64,000 bases of DNA, taken from contig NZ_CP071444.1 in NCBI RefSeq assembly GCF_017352215.1, positions 2,294,001 through 2,358,000 on the forward strand, written 5' to 3'. Shown in pieces: positions 17,967 through 26,677 of the stretch. Position 1 is the stretch's first letter, and each line of letters opens with the position of its first letter. The DNA is from Alkalibacter rhizosphaerae (lineage in GTDB: Bacteria; Bacillota; Clostridia; Eubacteriales; Alkalibacteraceae). The notes below the pieces were generated by a model, which worked only from the letters and a program-made list of their open reading frames with translations, did not search any database and had not been told where the DNA came from. The position numbers and the translations under genes were made by a program.

Positions 17967-19267
17967 AAACAGCAGCAATACATACTTTGGGGTGCAAAGT
18001 CAATACCTATGACAGTGAAGCCATCCTTGAGTTGTTAAAAAAAGATTCTTATAATATAGTGGAGTTTGAAGAGAAAGCGGACGTATATATCGTCAATACA
18101 TGTACTGTGACCAATCTGGGAGACAAGAAATCCAGACAAATGATTCGAAGAGCCAAAAAGAACAACCCCGGTGCTTTTGTCATCGTTTGCGGCTGTTATG
18201 CCCAAACCGCCAGTGAAGAGCTGGAGGGGATGCCGGAAGTAGACTTGATCTTGGGAAATGACGATCGCCATCGGATCGTGGAGTTTATAGAAGAGGGAAT
18301 GGCCTCCCAAACTCCGTTCAATGCGGTAAAGGACATCATGAAGGTCCGGGAATACGAGGAACTTCATATCGATCATCTTTCTGGCCATGAACGTGGATTT
18401 ATTAAGATCCAGGAGGGGTGCGATCAATTTTGCACCTATTGCATCATACCCTATGCCAGGGGGCCGGTCCGCAGCCGAAAACCGGAAAACATTATTGAAG
18501 AAGGGAAAAGGCTGATCGCAAACGGAAACAGGGAGCTGGTGCTTACCGGAATCAACATCTCCGCTTACGGAAAAGATTTGAAGAATGCCGGCGATCTGGC
18601 AGCGCTGGTGGAGATGCTGGATGGGTTGGATGGACTGGAACGGATCCGACTGGGCTCTTTGGAACCCAGTTATTTAACCCAGGAAGTTGTGGATCGTATG
18701 AAAGGCTCTGAAAAATTGTGCGATCACTTCCATGTTTCGCTTCAAAGCGGAGCAGTACAAACACTAAAAGATATGAAGCGCCGCTATGCCAAAGAAGAAT
18801 ATGCCCTGGTGCTGGAACGGATCCGAATGGCGTTCCCCCATGCCGGTATTACCACGGATGTCATGGTGGGCTTCCCGGGAGAAACAGAGGAAGATTTTTT
18901 GGAGACCATGGATTTTGTCAAAACCATGGCATTTTCTCAGATCCACGTCTTCAAGTATTCGCCCCGCAAGGGAACGCCAGCTGCGGCAATGGATCTGCAA
19001 ATACCCGAGGCCATCAAGCAGGAACGCAGTGAAAAATTGATTGCCCTGGGGAACGAATTGAAAAAGGATTTTGAAGACCGCTTTTTTGGAGAGATCTCAG
19101 AAGTACTGGTGGAACAGGAGATCCACGACAAGAAAAACACCTATCAAGGACACACCACCAATTACCTGTTGCTGCCTGTTTCATCGGCGACAGATATACG
19201 AGGTCATTTGGTCCAAGTACGGATCTCGCGAGACGTTGAGGGTAGACTGATCGGAGAATCATTATAG
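17963..19267 (+). CDS. mtaB: tRNA (t6A37) methylthiotransferase MtaB
   Basis: A 434-aa radical-SAM enzyme that converts t6A37 of ANN-decoding tRNAs to ms2t6A. The N-terminal UPF0004 domain supplies cluster cysteines (LGCKVN, NTCTVTN, GCYAQ); the radical-SAM motif CDQFCTYCIIPYARG (CxxxCxxC) lies near residue 153; a C-terminal TRAM domain begins near residue 375. The VRSR run after the radical-SAM motif and the overall length fit MtaB rather than MiaB or RimO. ATG 17963 overlaps the rsmE stop, with GGAGG just upstream. Confidence 0.93.
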   Translation: MKTAAIHTLGCKVNTYDSEAILELLKKDSYNIVEFEEKADVYIVNTCTVTNLGDKKSRQMIRRAKKNNPGAFVIVCGCYAQTASEELEGMPEVDLILGNDDRHRIVEFIEEGMASQTPFNAVKDIMKVREYEELHIDHLSGHERGFIKIQEGCDQFCTYCIIPYARGPVRSRKPENIIEEGKRLIANGNRELVLTGINISAYGKDLKNAGDLAALVEMLDGLDGLERIRLGSLEPSYLTQEVVDRMKGSEKLCDHFHVSLQSGAVQTLKDMKRRYAKEEYALVLERIRMAFPHAGITTDVMVGFPGETEEDFLETMDFVKTMAFSQIHVFKYSPRKGTPAAAMDLQIPEAIKQERSEKLIALGNELKKDFEDRFFGEISEVLVEQEIHDKKNTYQGHTTNYLLLPVSSATDIRGHLVQVRISRDVEGRLIGESL

Positions 19268-19286
19268 AATAGAGGAGGATCTATCA

Positions 19287-19628
19287 ATGGAAAATTGCTT
19301 GTTTTGCAAAATTGCCAAGAAAGAAATATCTGCGGAAGTGGTATACGACGATGATAATGTCATTGCCATCAAGGACATCAATCCACAAGCGCCGGTCCAT
19401 ATTCTGATTTTCCCGAAAGAACATTATGAAAGCATTTTGACGGTACCGGCAGGCAACAACATCATTGGAGAGATGCACATCGTTGCCAATCGATTGGCCT
19501 TGAAATTCGGCATTGCCGATTCTGGTTTCCGCCTGGTGAACAATTGTGGAGTAGACGGTAGACAGACCGTAGACCACATCCATTATCATCTTCTTGGGGG
19601 CAGAAGTCTGGGTTGGCCTCCAGGATAG
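19287..19628 (+). CDS. HIT-family (histidine triad) nucleotide hydrolase
   Basis: A 113-aa HinT-like protein that cleaves AMP from phosphoramidates or aminoacyl-adenylates. The opening NCLFCKIAKKEI, the middle PVHILIFPKEHYESI and the active-site triad HIHYHLLGGRSLGWPPG at the C terminus are all present. The ATG has AGAGGAGG nine bases upstream. It is probably the last gene of the prmA-rsmE-mtaB unit, as a new promoter follows. Confidence 0.93.
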   Translation: MENCLFCKIAKKEISAEVVYDDDNVIAIKDINPQAPVHILIFPKEHYESILTVPAGNNIIGEMHIVANRLALKFGIADSGFRLVNNCGVDGRQTVDHIHYHLLGGRSLGWPPG

Positions 19629-19658
19629 AAATCCGGGACATCTTCCCATGGATGCATA

Positions 19659-19688
19659 TTGACAGATGTTAGTGGGCTGATATATAAT
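19659..19688 (+). promoter_or_regulatory. SigA-type promoter for rpsU-yqeY
   Basis: Consensus -35 TTGACA (19659-19664) and -10 TATAAT (19683-19688) are separated by 18 bases. The distance of about 75 bases to rpsU leaves a leader in which I see no clear RNA element. Confidence 0.75.
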
Positions 19689-19762
19689 GTTAGTTGTTGT
19701 AAATACCCGCTACAAATCTAATACATTCTGTTGCATTATTGTAGTAGAGGGGAGGGTGGAAA

Positions 19763-19945
19763 ATGTCTGAAGTTAAAATAAAAGATGGCGAGTCATTGGA
19801 AAATGCGCTTCGCAGATTCAAGAAGAAAACTGCCAGAGCTGGGGTAATGTCGGAAATTCGAAAAAGAGAGCATTACGAAAAGCCAAGTGTAAAGAGAAAA
19901 AAGAAATCGGAAGCAGCCAGAAAGCGAAATAAAAAGGTAAGATAA
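19763..19945 (+). CDS. rpsU: 30S ribosomal protein S21
   Basis: A 60-aa, very basic small-subunit protein. It begins [20 protein letters not shown] and ends in a lysine/arginine-rich tail, as in Firmicutes S21, which helps mRNA binding near the anti-Shine-Dalgarno region. The ATG has GGGGAGGGTGG upstream. It is followed by yqeY after 11 bases, a conserved pairing. Confidence 0.96.
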   Translation: MSEVKIKDGESLENALRRFKKKTARAGVMSEIRKREHYEKPSVKRKKKSEAARKRNKKVR

Positions 19946-19956
19946 GGTGTGATTGC

Positions 19957-20403
19957 ATGTCACTCAAAGAGCAATTGATGGCCGACATGAAAACGGCCAT
20001 GCGAGAGAAAGACAGGATCAGAAAATCGACCATAACAATGGTCCGGGCTGCCATACTTCAAAGCGAAAAAGACAACAAGATCGAGTTGAGCGAAGAAGAA
20101 GTGTTGGGCGTAATTGCCAAACAAGTCAAACAACGCAAAGATGCGTTGGAGGAATTTGAAAAAGCCCAACGGGAAGATCTTATGGAGCAGACCAACAAAG
20201 AACTGGAAATTTTGATGGATTACCTCCCAAAACAATTGACGGAAGCAGAAGTGAAGAACATCGTTTCAAGTACCATCGATGAAGTGGGTGCAACGACCAT
20301 CAAGGACATGGGAAAGGTCATGGGAGCCGTCCTGCCGAAAGTGAAAGGCAGAGCCGACGGAGCATTGATCAACAAATATGTCAAAGAACTGTTGAATACG
20401 TAG
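19957..20403 (+). CDS. yqeY: GatB/YqeY domain protein
   Basis: A 148-aa helical protein of the YqeY family, resembling the tail of the GatB amidotransferase subunit that contacts tRNA. It starts SLKEQLMADMKTAMREKDRI and contains the conserved LPKQLTEAEV near residue 90 and DMGKVMGAVLPKVKGRADG. The function of stand-alone YqeY is unknown. It is co-transcribed with rpsU and ended by the terminator just behind it. Confidence 0.93.
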   Translation: MSLKEQLMADMKTAMREKDRIRKSTITMVRAAILQSEKDNKIELSEEEVLGVIAKQVKQRKDALEEFEKAQREDLMEQTNKELEILMDYLPKQLTEAEVKNIVSSTIDEVGATTIKDMGKVMGAVLPKVKGRADGALINKYVKELLNT

Positions 20404-20410
20404 CACAATG

Positions 20411-20440
20411 AAGGCTGCCGGATACCGGCAGCCTTTTCTT
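20411..20440 (+). terminator. Terminator after yqeY
   Basis: A perfect 11-bp stem (AAGGCTGCCGG at 20411-20421, CCGGCAGCCTT at 20425-20435) with an ATA loop and a T-rich tail ends the rpsU-yqeY transcript. Confidence 0.9.
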
Positions 20441-20506
20441 CATGTGGAATAAATCAGCTAGCTATGGTATTATGAGACTATGAAATTCTCTAAAGGAGGA
20501 CGCTTA

Positions 20507-21529
20507 TTGGACATACTTACAGAAAAAACCGTCAACGTGGGAGATTCAGAAACCATGTTGAAATTGTTTGGAAAATTTGATGAACATGCAAAAGAATTGG
20601 AAAAGTCTTTTCACATACAAATGACAGCAAGAGACAACCGGATCAAGGTCGTGGGAGAGGCAAGACAAGTGGATAAAGCCGTTCTGGTATTGCAACAAAT
20701 GGCGGAAGCCATCGACAGCAAGCGACCAGTGGACGAACAAAGTCTGCGTTATTTGATCGATCTGGCGGAAAAAGGGGAAGAAGCCAATCTCGAAGAGCTG
20801 AACGACATCTTGTGTTATACTGTTCGGGGAAAAAAGATCATGCCAAAAACCTTGGGGCAAAAGAACTATATCAAAGCCATGGAGAAGGACCAAATCGTTT
20901 TTGGTATTGGTCCGGCTGGTACAGGCAAAACGTATCTGGCCATGGCCATGGCCATTAAAGCGTTTAAGAGGGAGGAAGTAAGTCGGATCGTTCTGACTCG
21001 ACCGGCCGTGGAAGCAGGCGAAAGCCTTGGGTTTTTGCCCGGTGACCTGCAAGATAAAGTGGATCCTTATCTTCGTCCTTTATATGATGCCCTCTACGAT
21101 ATTCTGGGTGGAGAAGCATTTCAACGCTACAAGGAAAAAGGGATGATCGAAGTGGCGCCTTTGGCTTATATGCGTGGCCGAACCCTGGACGATTCCTTCA
21201 TCATTCTGGACGAAGCCCAGAATACCACTCCGGAACAAATGAAGATGTTTTTGACCAGGCTGGGGTTTGGTTCCAAAGCGGTGGTCACAGGGGATATCAC
21301 CCAGATCGACCTTCCGGGAGGCAAATCGTCCGGCTTGATAAAAGTCATGGATATTCTGCATGACGTGGATGGGATCTCCTTCGTGAAATTGACCCAGCGG
21401 GATGTGGTGCGTCATCGATTGGTGCAGCAGATCATTCAGGCATATGAAGAGTACGAGAATCGAAAAAAGACGGATACGGTTGGTGAGAAAAATCGAGACA
21501 AAAGAGAAGGCAAACAACACAAAGAGTAG
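20507..21529 (+). CDS. phoH: PhoH-family ATPase
   Basis: A 340-aa P-loop protein, probably an RNA-related ATPase/helicase; function in Firmicutes is not settled. It has an N-terminal KH-like region, Walker A GIGPAGTGKTYLA near residue 140, the PhoH hallmark LTRPAVEAGESLGFLPGDL, and Walker B FIILDEAQNTT. The start should be TTG 20507, since AAAGGAGG (20492-20499) lies seven bases before it; ATG 20480 lies upstream of that site. It heads the housekeeping block, and its 3' end overlaps pgpH. Confidence 0.92.
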   Translation: MDILTEKTVNVGDSETMLKLFGKFDEHAKELEKSFHIQMTARDNRIKVVGEARQVDKAVLVLQQMAEAIDSKRPVDEQSLRYLIDLAEKGEEANLEELNDILCYTVRGKKIMPKTLGQKNYIKAMEKDQIVFGIGPAGTGKTYLAMAMAIKAFKREEVSRIVLTRPAVEAGESLGFLPGDLQDKVDPYLRPLYDALYDILGGEAFQRYKEKGMIEVAPLAYMRGRTLDDSFIILDEAQNTTPEQMKMFLTRLGFGSKAVVTGDITQIDLPGGKSSGLIKVMDILHDVDGISFVKLTQRDVVRHRLVQQIIQAYEEYENRKKTDTVGEKNRDKREGKQHKE

Positions 21530-23531
21530 GTGGAAGATCAATATTCAAATGATCATGGCATTTGTTGGGTTGTTGTCCATATACATTGCATTGGTATTGA
21601 TCGCATTGCCGCCAAACTATAATTACAAACAGGGTGACGTGGCAACGGAAAGCATTTATGCTCCCAACATGATCACAGACATGAAAACGACAGAACGGTT
21701 GCAAGATCAGGCGGCGGCTTCTGTGGAACAAGTGTACACAAAAATGGAGGACGTTCAAGAGAACGTTCTTGAAAACGTGGGGAATTTCTTTTCGTTGATC
21801 AATGGAAGCGATGTCCTGGAACCGAATATTTTGCAACAGGCAAAAACGGAACATGTAAACTTGAGCGATGCGGCATCCAGACAACTGCTGGAGATGGATC
21901 TGGCCATGCGTCGAGAGTTGCAGGATCAAACGGAGAAAACACTGAAAAACCTATACCAGGACGAGATCAGCATACAAAATCTTACCGAAAAGCGAGCGGA
22001 AGCGGAAGCCCTATTGGGAGAAACGAACCCTCTGCTGAAAGGGGTAGCACTGGAGATCGTTCAGGGACAATTGCAGCCCAACATGATACTGGATGTTGAT
22101 CGAACGCAAGAAGCCGTGGCAGAAGCGAGAAGCAAAGTACAGACAGTCACCTACGAAGAAGGAGATATGATCGTAGAGGAAGGAGAAGTACTAACGGCTG
22201 AAAAAATCGACTTGCTGGTTGACAACAACATGATGCGGAATTCCTACCTGGATGATCCTTACCTGATGATCGGCGTATTTTTACTGATGTTGGCCATTTT
22301 TATCGTCTTTTATATATATTTGAACAAATTCTACAAAGCATCGATATTAAAAGACAGAAACAGAATGGCGATCCTGGTCATCCTGTTCACATTCACAGTG
22401 TTGTTGACCGTATTTCTTGCGCCCATTTCTCCGTACTTGGTGCCAGTGAGCATGATGACCATGACCATTGCCCTGTTGACAGATCGACGACTGGCCATTA
22501 CATCGACCGTTTTTTTCGTCATTATCGCAGCTTTTGGAGCTGAATTGAATACGCTGCAAATTGCACTGTATTTGGTCAACGGGTACATTGGCGCTTTGGG
22601 GATGCTCAAAATCACAAAACGGGCGGATGTCATGCGGACGGGATTGTACGTGTCCATCATCAACCTTTTGATGATCGGAGCATACAATTTGATGACCCAT
22701 CAATTTGCACTCTCGGGTATCGTGAACATGGGTCTTGGATTCGCAAACGGAATCGTTTCCGCCATTATCACTCTGGGAACCATGGTCATTTGGGAATATG
22801 CGTTTGACATCACCACTCCCATCATGCTGATGGAATTGGCAAATCCAAACAATCCATTGCTTAAAAAGTTGATGAACAACGCTCCCGGAACGTATCATCA
22901 CAGCATCATTGTGGGGAATTTGGCAGAAAGTGCTGCAGAAAAAATCGGGGCCAACGCTTTATTGGTCCGTGTTGGTGCCTATTATCACGATATCGGAAAA
23001 AGTCTCTCTCCTGTATATTTTACGGAAAATCAAATGGGGGACGTTAATCCCCATGACTATATTTCACCGGAGAAAAGCGTCCAGATCATCAAAAACCACG
23101 TAAGCAAAGGCTATGAAATGGCCAAGGAAGGTCGGATCCCTTTTGAGGTTCGAAACTTTATCTTGACCCATCATGGAGACAGCACCATCGATTTTTTCCT
23201 GCACAAGGCAACGGAAAACAATGAGAATCCCGAAGTGGGAAAATACCGTTATGAAGCTCATCGTCCCGTAACGAAAGAAGAAGGGATCCTGGCTCTGGCA
23301 GATAGTGTGGAGGCAGCCGTTCGAAGCATCAAAGGGATCAATGAAGAAAAAATCGTGGAACGGGTGGAAGCTATCTTTAAAAAGAAACTTGGAGACGGCA
23401 TGTTGGATTTTTGCGATTTGAGTTTGAAAGAGGTCAATATCATCAAAGAGATTTTCATAAAAATTCTCAACAGCGTATACCATCAGCGGGTGGAATACCC
23501 TACTATGGAGACAAAAAAGGAGGACGCTTGA
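21483..23531 (+). CDS. pgpH: 7TM-HD phosphohydrolase, probable c-di-AMP phosphodiesterase (PgpH/YqfF)
   Basis: About 682 aa. One N-terminal transmembrane helix is followed by a large extracellular 7TMR-HDED domain, seven transmembrane helices (about residues 260-470) and a cytosolic HD domain with HHSIIVGNLAESA, AYYHDIGK and LTHHGDS metal-binding motifs. PgpH-type proteins hydrolyse c-di-AMP to pApA. The exact start is uncertain: GTG 21483 gives a basic cytosolic lead-in but lacks a clear ribosome binding site; ATG 21549 is the alternative. The stop overlaps the ybeY start by one base (TGATG). Confidence 0.9.
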   Translation: MRKIETKEKANNTKSRWKINIQMIMAFVGLLSIYIALVLIALPPNYNYKQGDVATESIYAPNMITDMKTTERLQDQAAASVEQVYTKMEDVQENVLENVGNFFSLINGSDVLEPNILQQAKTEHVNLSDAASRQLLEMDLAMRRELQDQTEKTLKNLYQDEISIQNLTEKRAEAEALLGETNPLLKGVALEIVQGQLQPNMILDVDRTQEAVAEARSKVQTVTYEEGDMIVEEGEVLTAEKIDLLVDNNMMRNSYLDDPYLMIGVFLLMLAIFIVFYIYLNKFYKASILKDRNRMAILVILFTFTVLLTVFLAPISPYLVPVSMMTMTIALLTDRRLAITSTVFFVIIAAFGAELNTLQIALYLVNGYIGALGMLKITKRADVMRTGLYVSIINLLMIGAYNLMTHQFALSGIVNMGLGFANGIVSAIITLGTMVIWEYAFDITTPIMLMELANPNNPLLKKLMNNAPGTYHHSIIVGNLAESAAEKIGANALLVRVGAYYHDIGKSLSPVYFTENQMGDVNPHDYISPEKSVQIIKNHVSKGYEMAKEGRIPFEVRNFILTHHGDSTIDFFLHKATENNENPEVGKYRYEAHRPVTKEEGILALADSVEAAVRSIKGINEEKIVERVEAIFKKKLGDGMLDFCDLSLKEVNIIKEIFIKILNSVYHQRVEYPTMETKKEDA

Positions 23532-23974
23532 TGGACGTGTTTATCGACGACCGATGCAACGGCCAACGGAAGAACGATTGGATCGAATTGTTGGAAAAAG
23601 TGGTGAAGGAAGCTGTAGATTTGGAGCAATTTCCATTGGATTTTGAAATCGGGATTTCCCTTGTCACACCAGAAGAGATCCAAGAGCTGAATCATCAGTA
23701 TCGGGGCAAAGATCAGGTGACGGATGTGCTTTCTTTCCCAATCTATGAAGAAACGGACCCGGAGCCGGTGCAGCTGGGTGATATCGTTATTTGTCTGGAA
23801 CGAGCGAAAGAACAGGCGGAAGAATACGGTCATTCACTGGAGAGGGAGCTTTGTTTTCTAACGGCACATGGCATGCTCCACCTTATGGGGTATGACCACA
23901 TGGAAGAAAAAGAAATGGAAAAGATGCAGAAAAAGGAAAAAGAAATCATGCAGCGAATCCACATGCCGAGGTGA
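23531..23974 (+). CDS. ybeY: rRNA maturation endoribonuclease YbeY
   Basis: A 147-aa zinc metalloprotein for 16S rRNA 3'-end maturation and ribosome quality control. The zinc motif HGMLHLMGYDH (HxxxHxxxxxH) is near residue 117, and the conserved TDVLSFP is near residue 65. The start ATG 23531 shares one base with the pgpH stop and has AAAGGAGG upstream. It lies in the conserved phoH-pgpH-ybeY-dgkA-cdd-era order. Confidence 0.95.
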   Translation: MDVFIDDRCNGQRKNDWIELLEKVVKEAVDLEQFPLDFEIGISLVTPEEIQELNHQYRGKDQVTDVLSFPIYEETDPEPVQLGDIVICLERAKEQAEEYGHSLERELCFLTAHGMLHLMGYDHMEEKEMEKMQKKEKEIMQRIHMPR

Positions 23975-23978
23975 CGTT

Positions 23979-24359
23979 ATGAAACCGATGCGATCGTTAC
24001 TGAAAAGTTTTCAATATGCTTATGAAGGCATGCGCTATTGTTTGATCACCCAACGAAATATGCGCATACATTTTTTCTTTGTCTCCCTGGTGACCCTAGG
24101 AGGCATCGTCTTTAAAATTCAATTGGTGGAATGGATCGCCTTATTCGTAACCTTTAGTCTGGTCATTACCAGTGAAATGTTCAACACGGCCATTGAAAAG
24201 ACAGTAGATCTGGTAACGGAAGAATGGAGTGAAAAGGCGAAGATCGCAAAAGATGTAGCGGCCGGTGCCGTATTGATCAATGCCGTTGTAGCCGTTTTAG
24301 TCGGTTTTTTAGTCTTTTTTCATCGAATTGTGGAGGTGTTGGAAGGATGGATCTTTTGA
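23979..24359 (+). CDS. dgkA: Diacylglycerol/undecaprenol kinase family protein
   Basis: A 126-aa membrane kinase with three transmembrane helices. The signature SEMFNTAIEKTVDLVTEE near residue 65 marks the DagK family, which in Firmicutes usually phosphorylates undecaprenol rather than diacylglycerol. The start is ATG 23979, four bases after the ybeY stop, with GAGGTG as ribosome site. The last 13 bases overlap cdd. Confidence 0.92.
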   Translation: MKPMRSLLKSFQYAYEGMRYCLITQRNMRIHFFFVSLVTLGGIVFKIQLVEWIALFVTFSLVITSEMFNTAIEKTVDLVTEEWSEKAKIAKDVAAGAVLINAVVAVLVGFLVFFHRIVEVLEGWIF

Positions 24360-24772
24360 ACGGATATGAAGAGGATCTGCTTGCCGCGGCAAAAGAAAGC
24401 AAGAAAAAAGCATATGTTCCTTACTCCAAATTTCGGGTCGGAGCAGCGGTGCTGGCTGAAGATGGAAAAATATTTGGCGGATGCAATATTGAAAATGCTT
24501 CTTATGGTGCTACCAACTGTGCGGAAAGAACAGCAATTTTCAAATCTGTCTCGGAAGGATCTGTCAACATCGTGGCTCTGGCTATAGTAGGCGACAACGA
24601 AGACTTCATATACCCCTGCGGTATTTGTCGACAGGTCATGGCGGAATTTGGTGAGGAGATCATTGTGATCCTGGAAAATGGCGAAGGAAAGCGCAAAAGA
24701 CACACCCTGGGAGAATTGTTGCCCCATAGTTTTACAAATAAAGATTTGAAGGAGGTGCCCCGTGGGATTTAA
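24347..24772 (+). CDS. cdd: Cytidine deaminase
   Basis: A 141-aa zinc enzyme that deaminates cytidine and deoxycytidine for pyrimidine salvage. The catalytic ATNCAERTA (Cys-Ala-Glu) and PCGICRQVMAEF (CxxC) motifs are intact, together with YSKFRVGAAVL. Length fits the homotetrameric class. The ATG lies within the dgkA 3' end, with GGAGGTG upstream, and the 3' end overlaps era by 11 bases. Confidence 0.95.
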   Translation: MDLLNGYEEDLLAAAKESKKKAYVPYSKFRVGAAVLAEDGKIFGGCNIENASYGATNCAERTAIFKSVSEGSVNIVALAIVGDNEDFIYPCGICRQVMAEFGEEIIVILENGEGKRKRHTLGELLPHSFTNKDLKEVPRGI

Positions 24773-25661
24773 ATCAGGATTTATTGCCATCATTGGTAGA
24801 CCCAACGTGGGAAAATCAACACTATTGAACAATATATTGGGTGAAAAGATGGTCATCATATCATCCAAACCCCAAACGACGCGAAACGTGATCCGCTGCG
24901 TCCATACGACGGATGAAGCACAAATGGTGTTTTTGGACACCCCCGGCATTCATAAGCCGAAAAATAAATTGGGGGAGCGGATGGTGGATGGAGCCCTTTC
25001 CACCTTGCGGGAAGTGGATCTGGTTTTGTTTTTGATGGATGACATGATAGAACCGGGGCCGGGAGACCGGTACATCCTGGAGTTGTTGAAAGAAGTGAAA
25101 ACGCCAAAATTTTTGGTCATCAATAAAATCGACTTGTTCAAAAAGGAAGAATTGCTGGAAAAGATCCGTATCATGGGAGACTACGCTTTGTTTGAAGAGA
25201 TCGTTCCCATCAGTGCAGACCGAGGGGAAAATGTGGATCGTTTGAAGGAATTGATGACTTCATACCTGCCGGACGGACCCATGTATTTTCCTGCAGATAC
25301 CATTACGGAACAGCCGGAAAAAGTGATCGTAGCGGAACTGATCCGAGAAAAAGCCCTGCAAAGCTTGAATGAAGAAGTGCCCCACGGGATTGCTGTAGAG
25401 ATCATGTCCATGAAGGAACGAAAAGGCGGAACATTGGTGGATATCGAAGCCAATATATATACGGAGAAAAAATCCCATAAGGGGATCATCATCGGCAAGA
25501 ATGGCGCCATGCTCAAAAAAATCGGAACAAAAGCCAGAAGAGACATGGAAAATCTTTTGGGTGTTCAGGTCAATCTGCAATTATGGGTCAAAGTAAAAGA
25601 GGATTGGCGAGACCGGGATTTCGATTTGAAAAATTTCGGTTACGGACCGGATCGGCGATAA
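24762..25661 (+). CDS. era: Ribosome-associated GTPase Era
   Basis: A 299-aa GTPase for 30S assembly. G1 GRPNVGKSTLLN, G3 FLDTPGIHKPKN and G4 VINKIDLF are all present, and a C-terminal KH domain (GIIIGKNGAMLKKIG near residue 245) binds the 16S 3' end. The start is GTG 24762, with AAGGAGGTG about seven bases upstream inside cdd. recO follows after three bases. Confidence 0.96.
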   Translation: MGFKSGFIAIIGRPNVGKSTLLNNILGEKMVIISSKPQTTRNVIRCVHTTDEAQMVFLDTPGIHKPKNKLGERMVDGALSTLREVDLVLFLMDDMIEPGPGDRYILELLKEVKTPKFLVINKIDLFKKEELLEKIRIMGDYALFEEIVPISADRGENVDRLKELMTSYLPDGPMYFPADTITEQPEKVIVAELIREKALQSLNEEVPHGIAVEIMSMKERKGGTLVDIEANIYTEKKSHKGIIIGKNGAMLKKIGTKARRDMENLLGVQVNLQLWVKVKEDWRDRDFDLKNFGYGPDRR

Positions 25662-25664
25662 TCC

Positions 25665-26408
25665 ATGGCCTTGGAAAAATCCACCGGTTTGGTGATTCGT
25701 TCCATGAATTATGGGGAAAACGACAAAATCATTACCATTTTCACGAGAGAACAGGGGAAAATAACAGCTATGGCCAAGGGAGCCAGAAATACGAAAAGCA
25801 TATTTCTGGGTGCTACCCAACTGTTCAGCTATTGCGATTTTGTTTATTACACTGGTCGAAGCTTTGCCTACTTGAACCAGGTGGAATTGAAAGAATCCTT
25901 TCATAAGCTTCGCAATGATTTGGACAAGCTGGCAAAAGCAGCATATATGACAGAAGCAGTTTATCAAGCATTCGAAGATTATCAAGGGGATGAGCAGGTA
26001 CTGCGATTGCTGTTGAATCTGTTGTATTTTATCAACGAAGGTTCTGCAGAAGATGATGGTGTGGTGTTGCTTGCATTTCAGCTGAAACTATTGACATATC
26101 TGGGATTTGCCCCGGATCTTGTTCACTGCATCCGTTGCGGCAGCGATCAGCATCAGGCTGGCATTTCTCGATTGGATGGTTCCGCTGTCTGCAGTGAATG
26201 CATGTCCTTGGTCAAGGAAGGCGTATCCCTGACAACCTACGATATGGATTTTTTAAGCCGATTGCAGGTATTGGGGTTGTCGGCCGTTCGCAGGGAGATC
26301 TATGATGGTCCTTCCTGGATCCGGTTGGCGAAAGAATTGAACCAGGTATTGGAGTCCCAGATCGGGCGAAAGATCCATTCTTTTGCCTTTTTGCAAAATA
26401 GTGTTTGA
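25665..26408 (+). CDS. recO: DNA repair protein RecO
   Basis: A 247-aa recombination mediator that loads RecA onto SSB-coated DNA with RecR. The N-terminal OB fold begins STGLVIRSMNYGENDKIITI; a C-terminal zinc finger is visible as CIRCGS (near residue 163) and CSECM (near residue 184). Length is normal. It starts three bases after era and ends just before the glycine T-box; a TTGACA overlapping its stop may be the -35 of the next transcript. Confidence 0.94.
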   Translation: MALEKSTGLVIRSMNYGENDKIITIFTREQGKITAMAKGARNTKSIFLGATQLFSYCDFVYYTGRSFAYLNQVELKESFHKLRNDLDKLAKAAYMTEAVYQAFEDYQGDEQVLRLLLNLLYFINEGSAEDDGVVLLAFQLKLLTYLGFAPDLVHCIRCGSDQHQAGISRLDGSAVCSECMSLVKEGVSLTTYDMDFLSRLQVLGLSAVRREIYDGPSWIRLAKELNQVLESQIGRKIHSFAFLQNSV

Positions 26409-26458
26409 CAAAAAAATAAGCATTTGTTAACGTAAACAGGTAAAGAAAACTTCATACT

Positions 26459-26636
26459 GCGCAACGATGAGGAAGAGTAGATGGCAGGGTGTGTTCAGAG
26501 AGAAAAGGATGGTGAGAACTTTTCCGCACGGCATATCGAAAGGAGCCTCGGAGCGTTATCGATCAAAGTGGGTGCATGCACCAACTAGGGTGGAACCGCG
26601 GTAAAACCGTCCCTTGCTGTCAGGCAGGGGTTTTTT
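26459..26636 (+). ncRNA. Glycine T-box riboswitch with terminator
   Basis: The T-box sequence AGGGTGGAACCGCG (26587-26600) is exact. Stem I has the AGTA turn (26476-26479) on its 5' side and a GGC glycine specifier codon followed by A (26530-26533) on its 3' side. The terminator hairpin is CCCTTGC...GGCAGGGG with six Ts (26611-26636). Uncharged tRNA-Gly should promote the antiterminator and switch on glyQS. A TTGACA at 26405-26410 may supply the -35, but the matching -10 is poor. Confidence 0.93.
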
Positions 26637-26677
26637 GTTTTTCAAGACTAGAATATTATTAAAAATGGAGGGTAAAG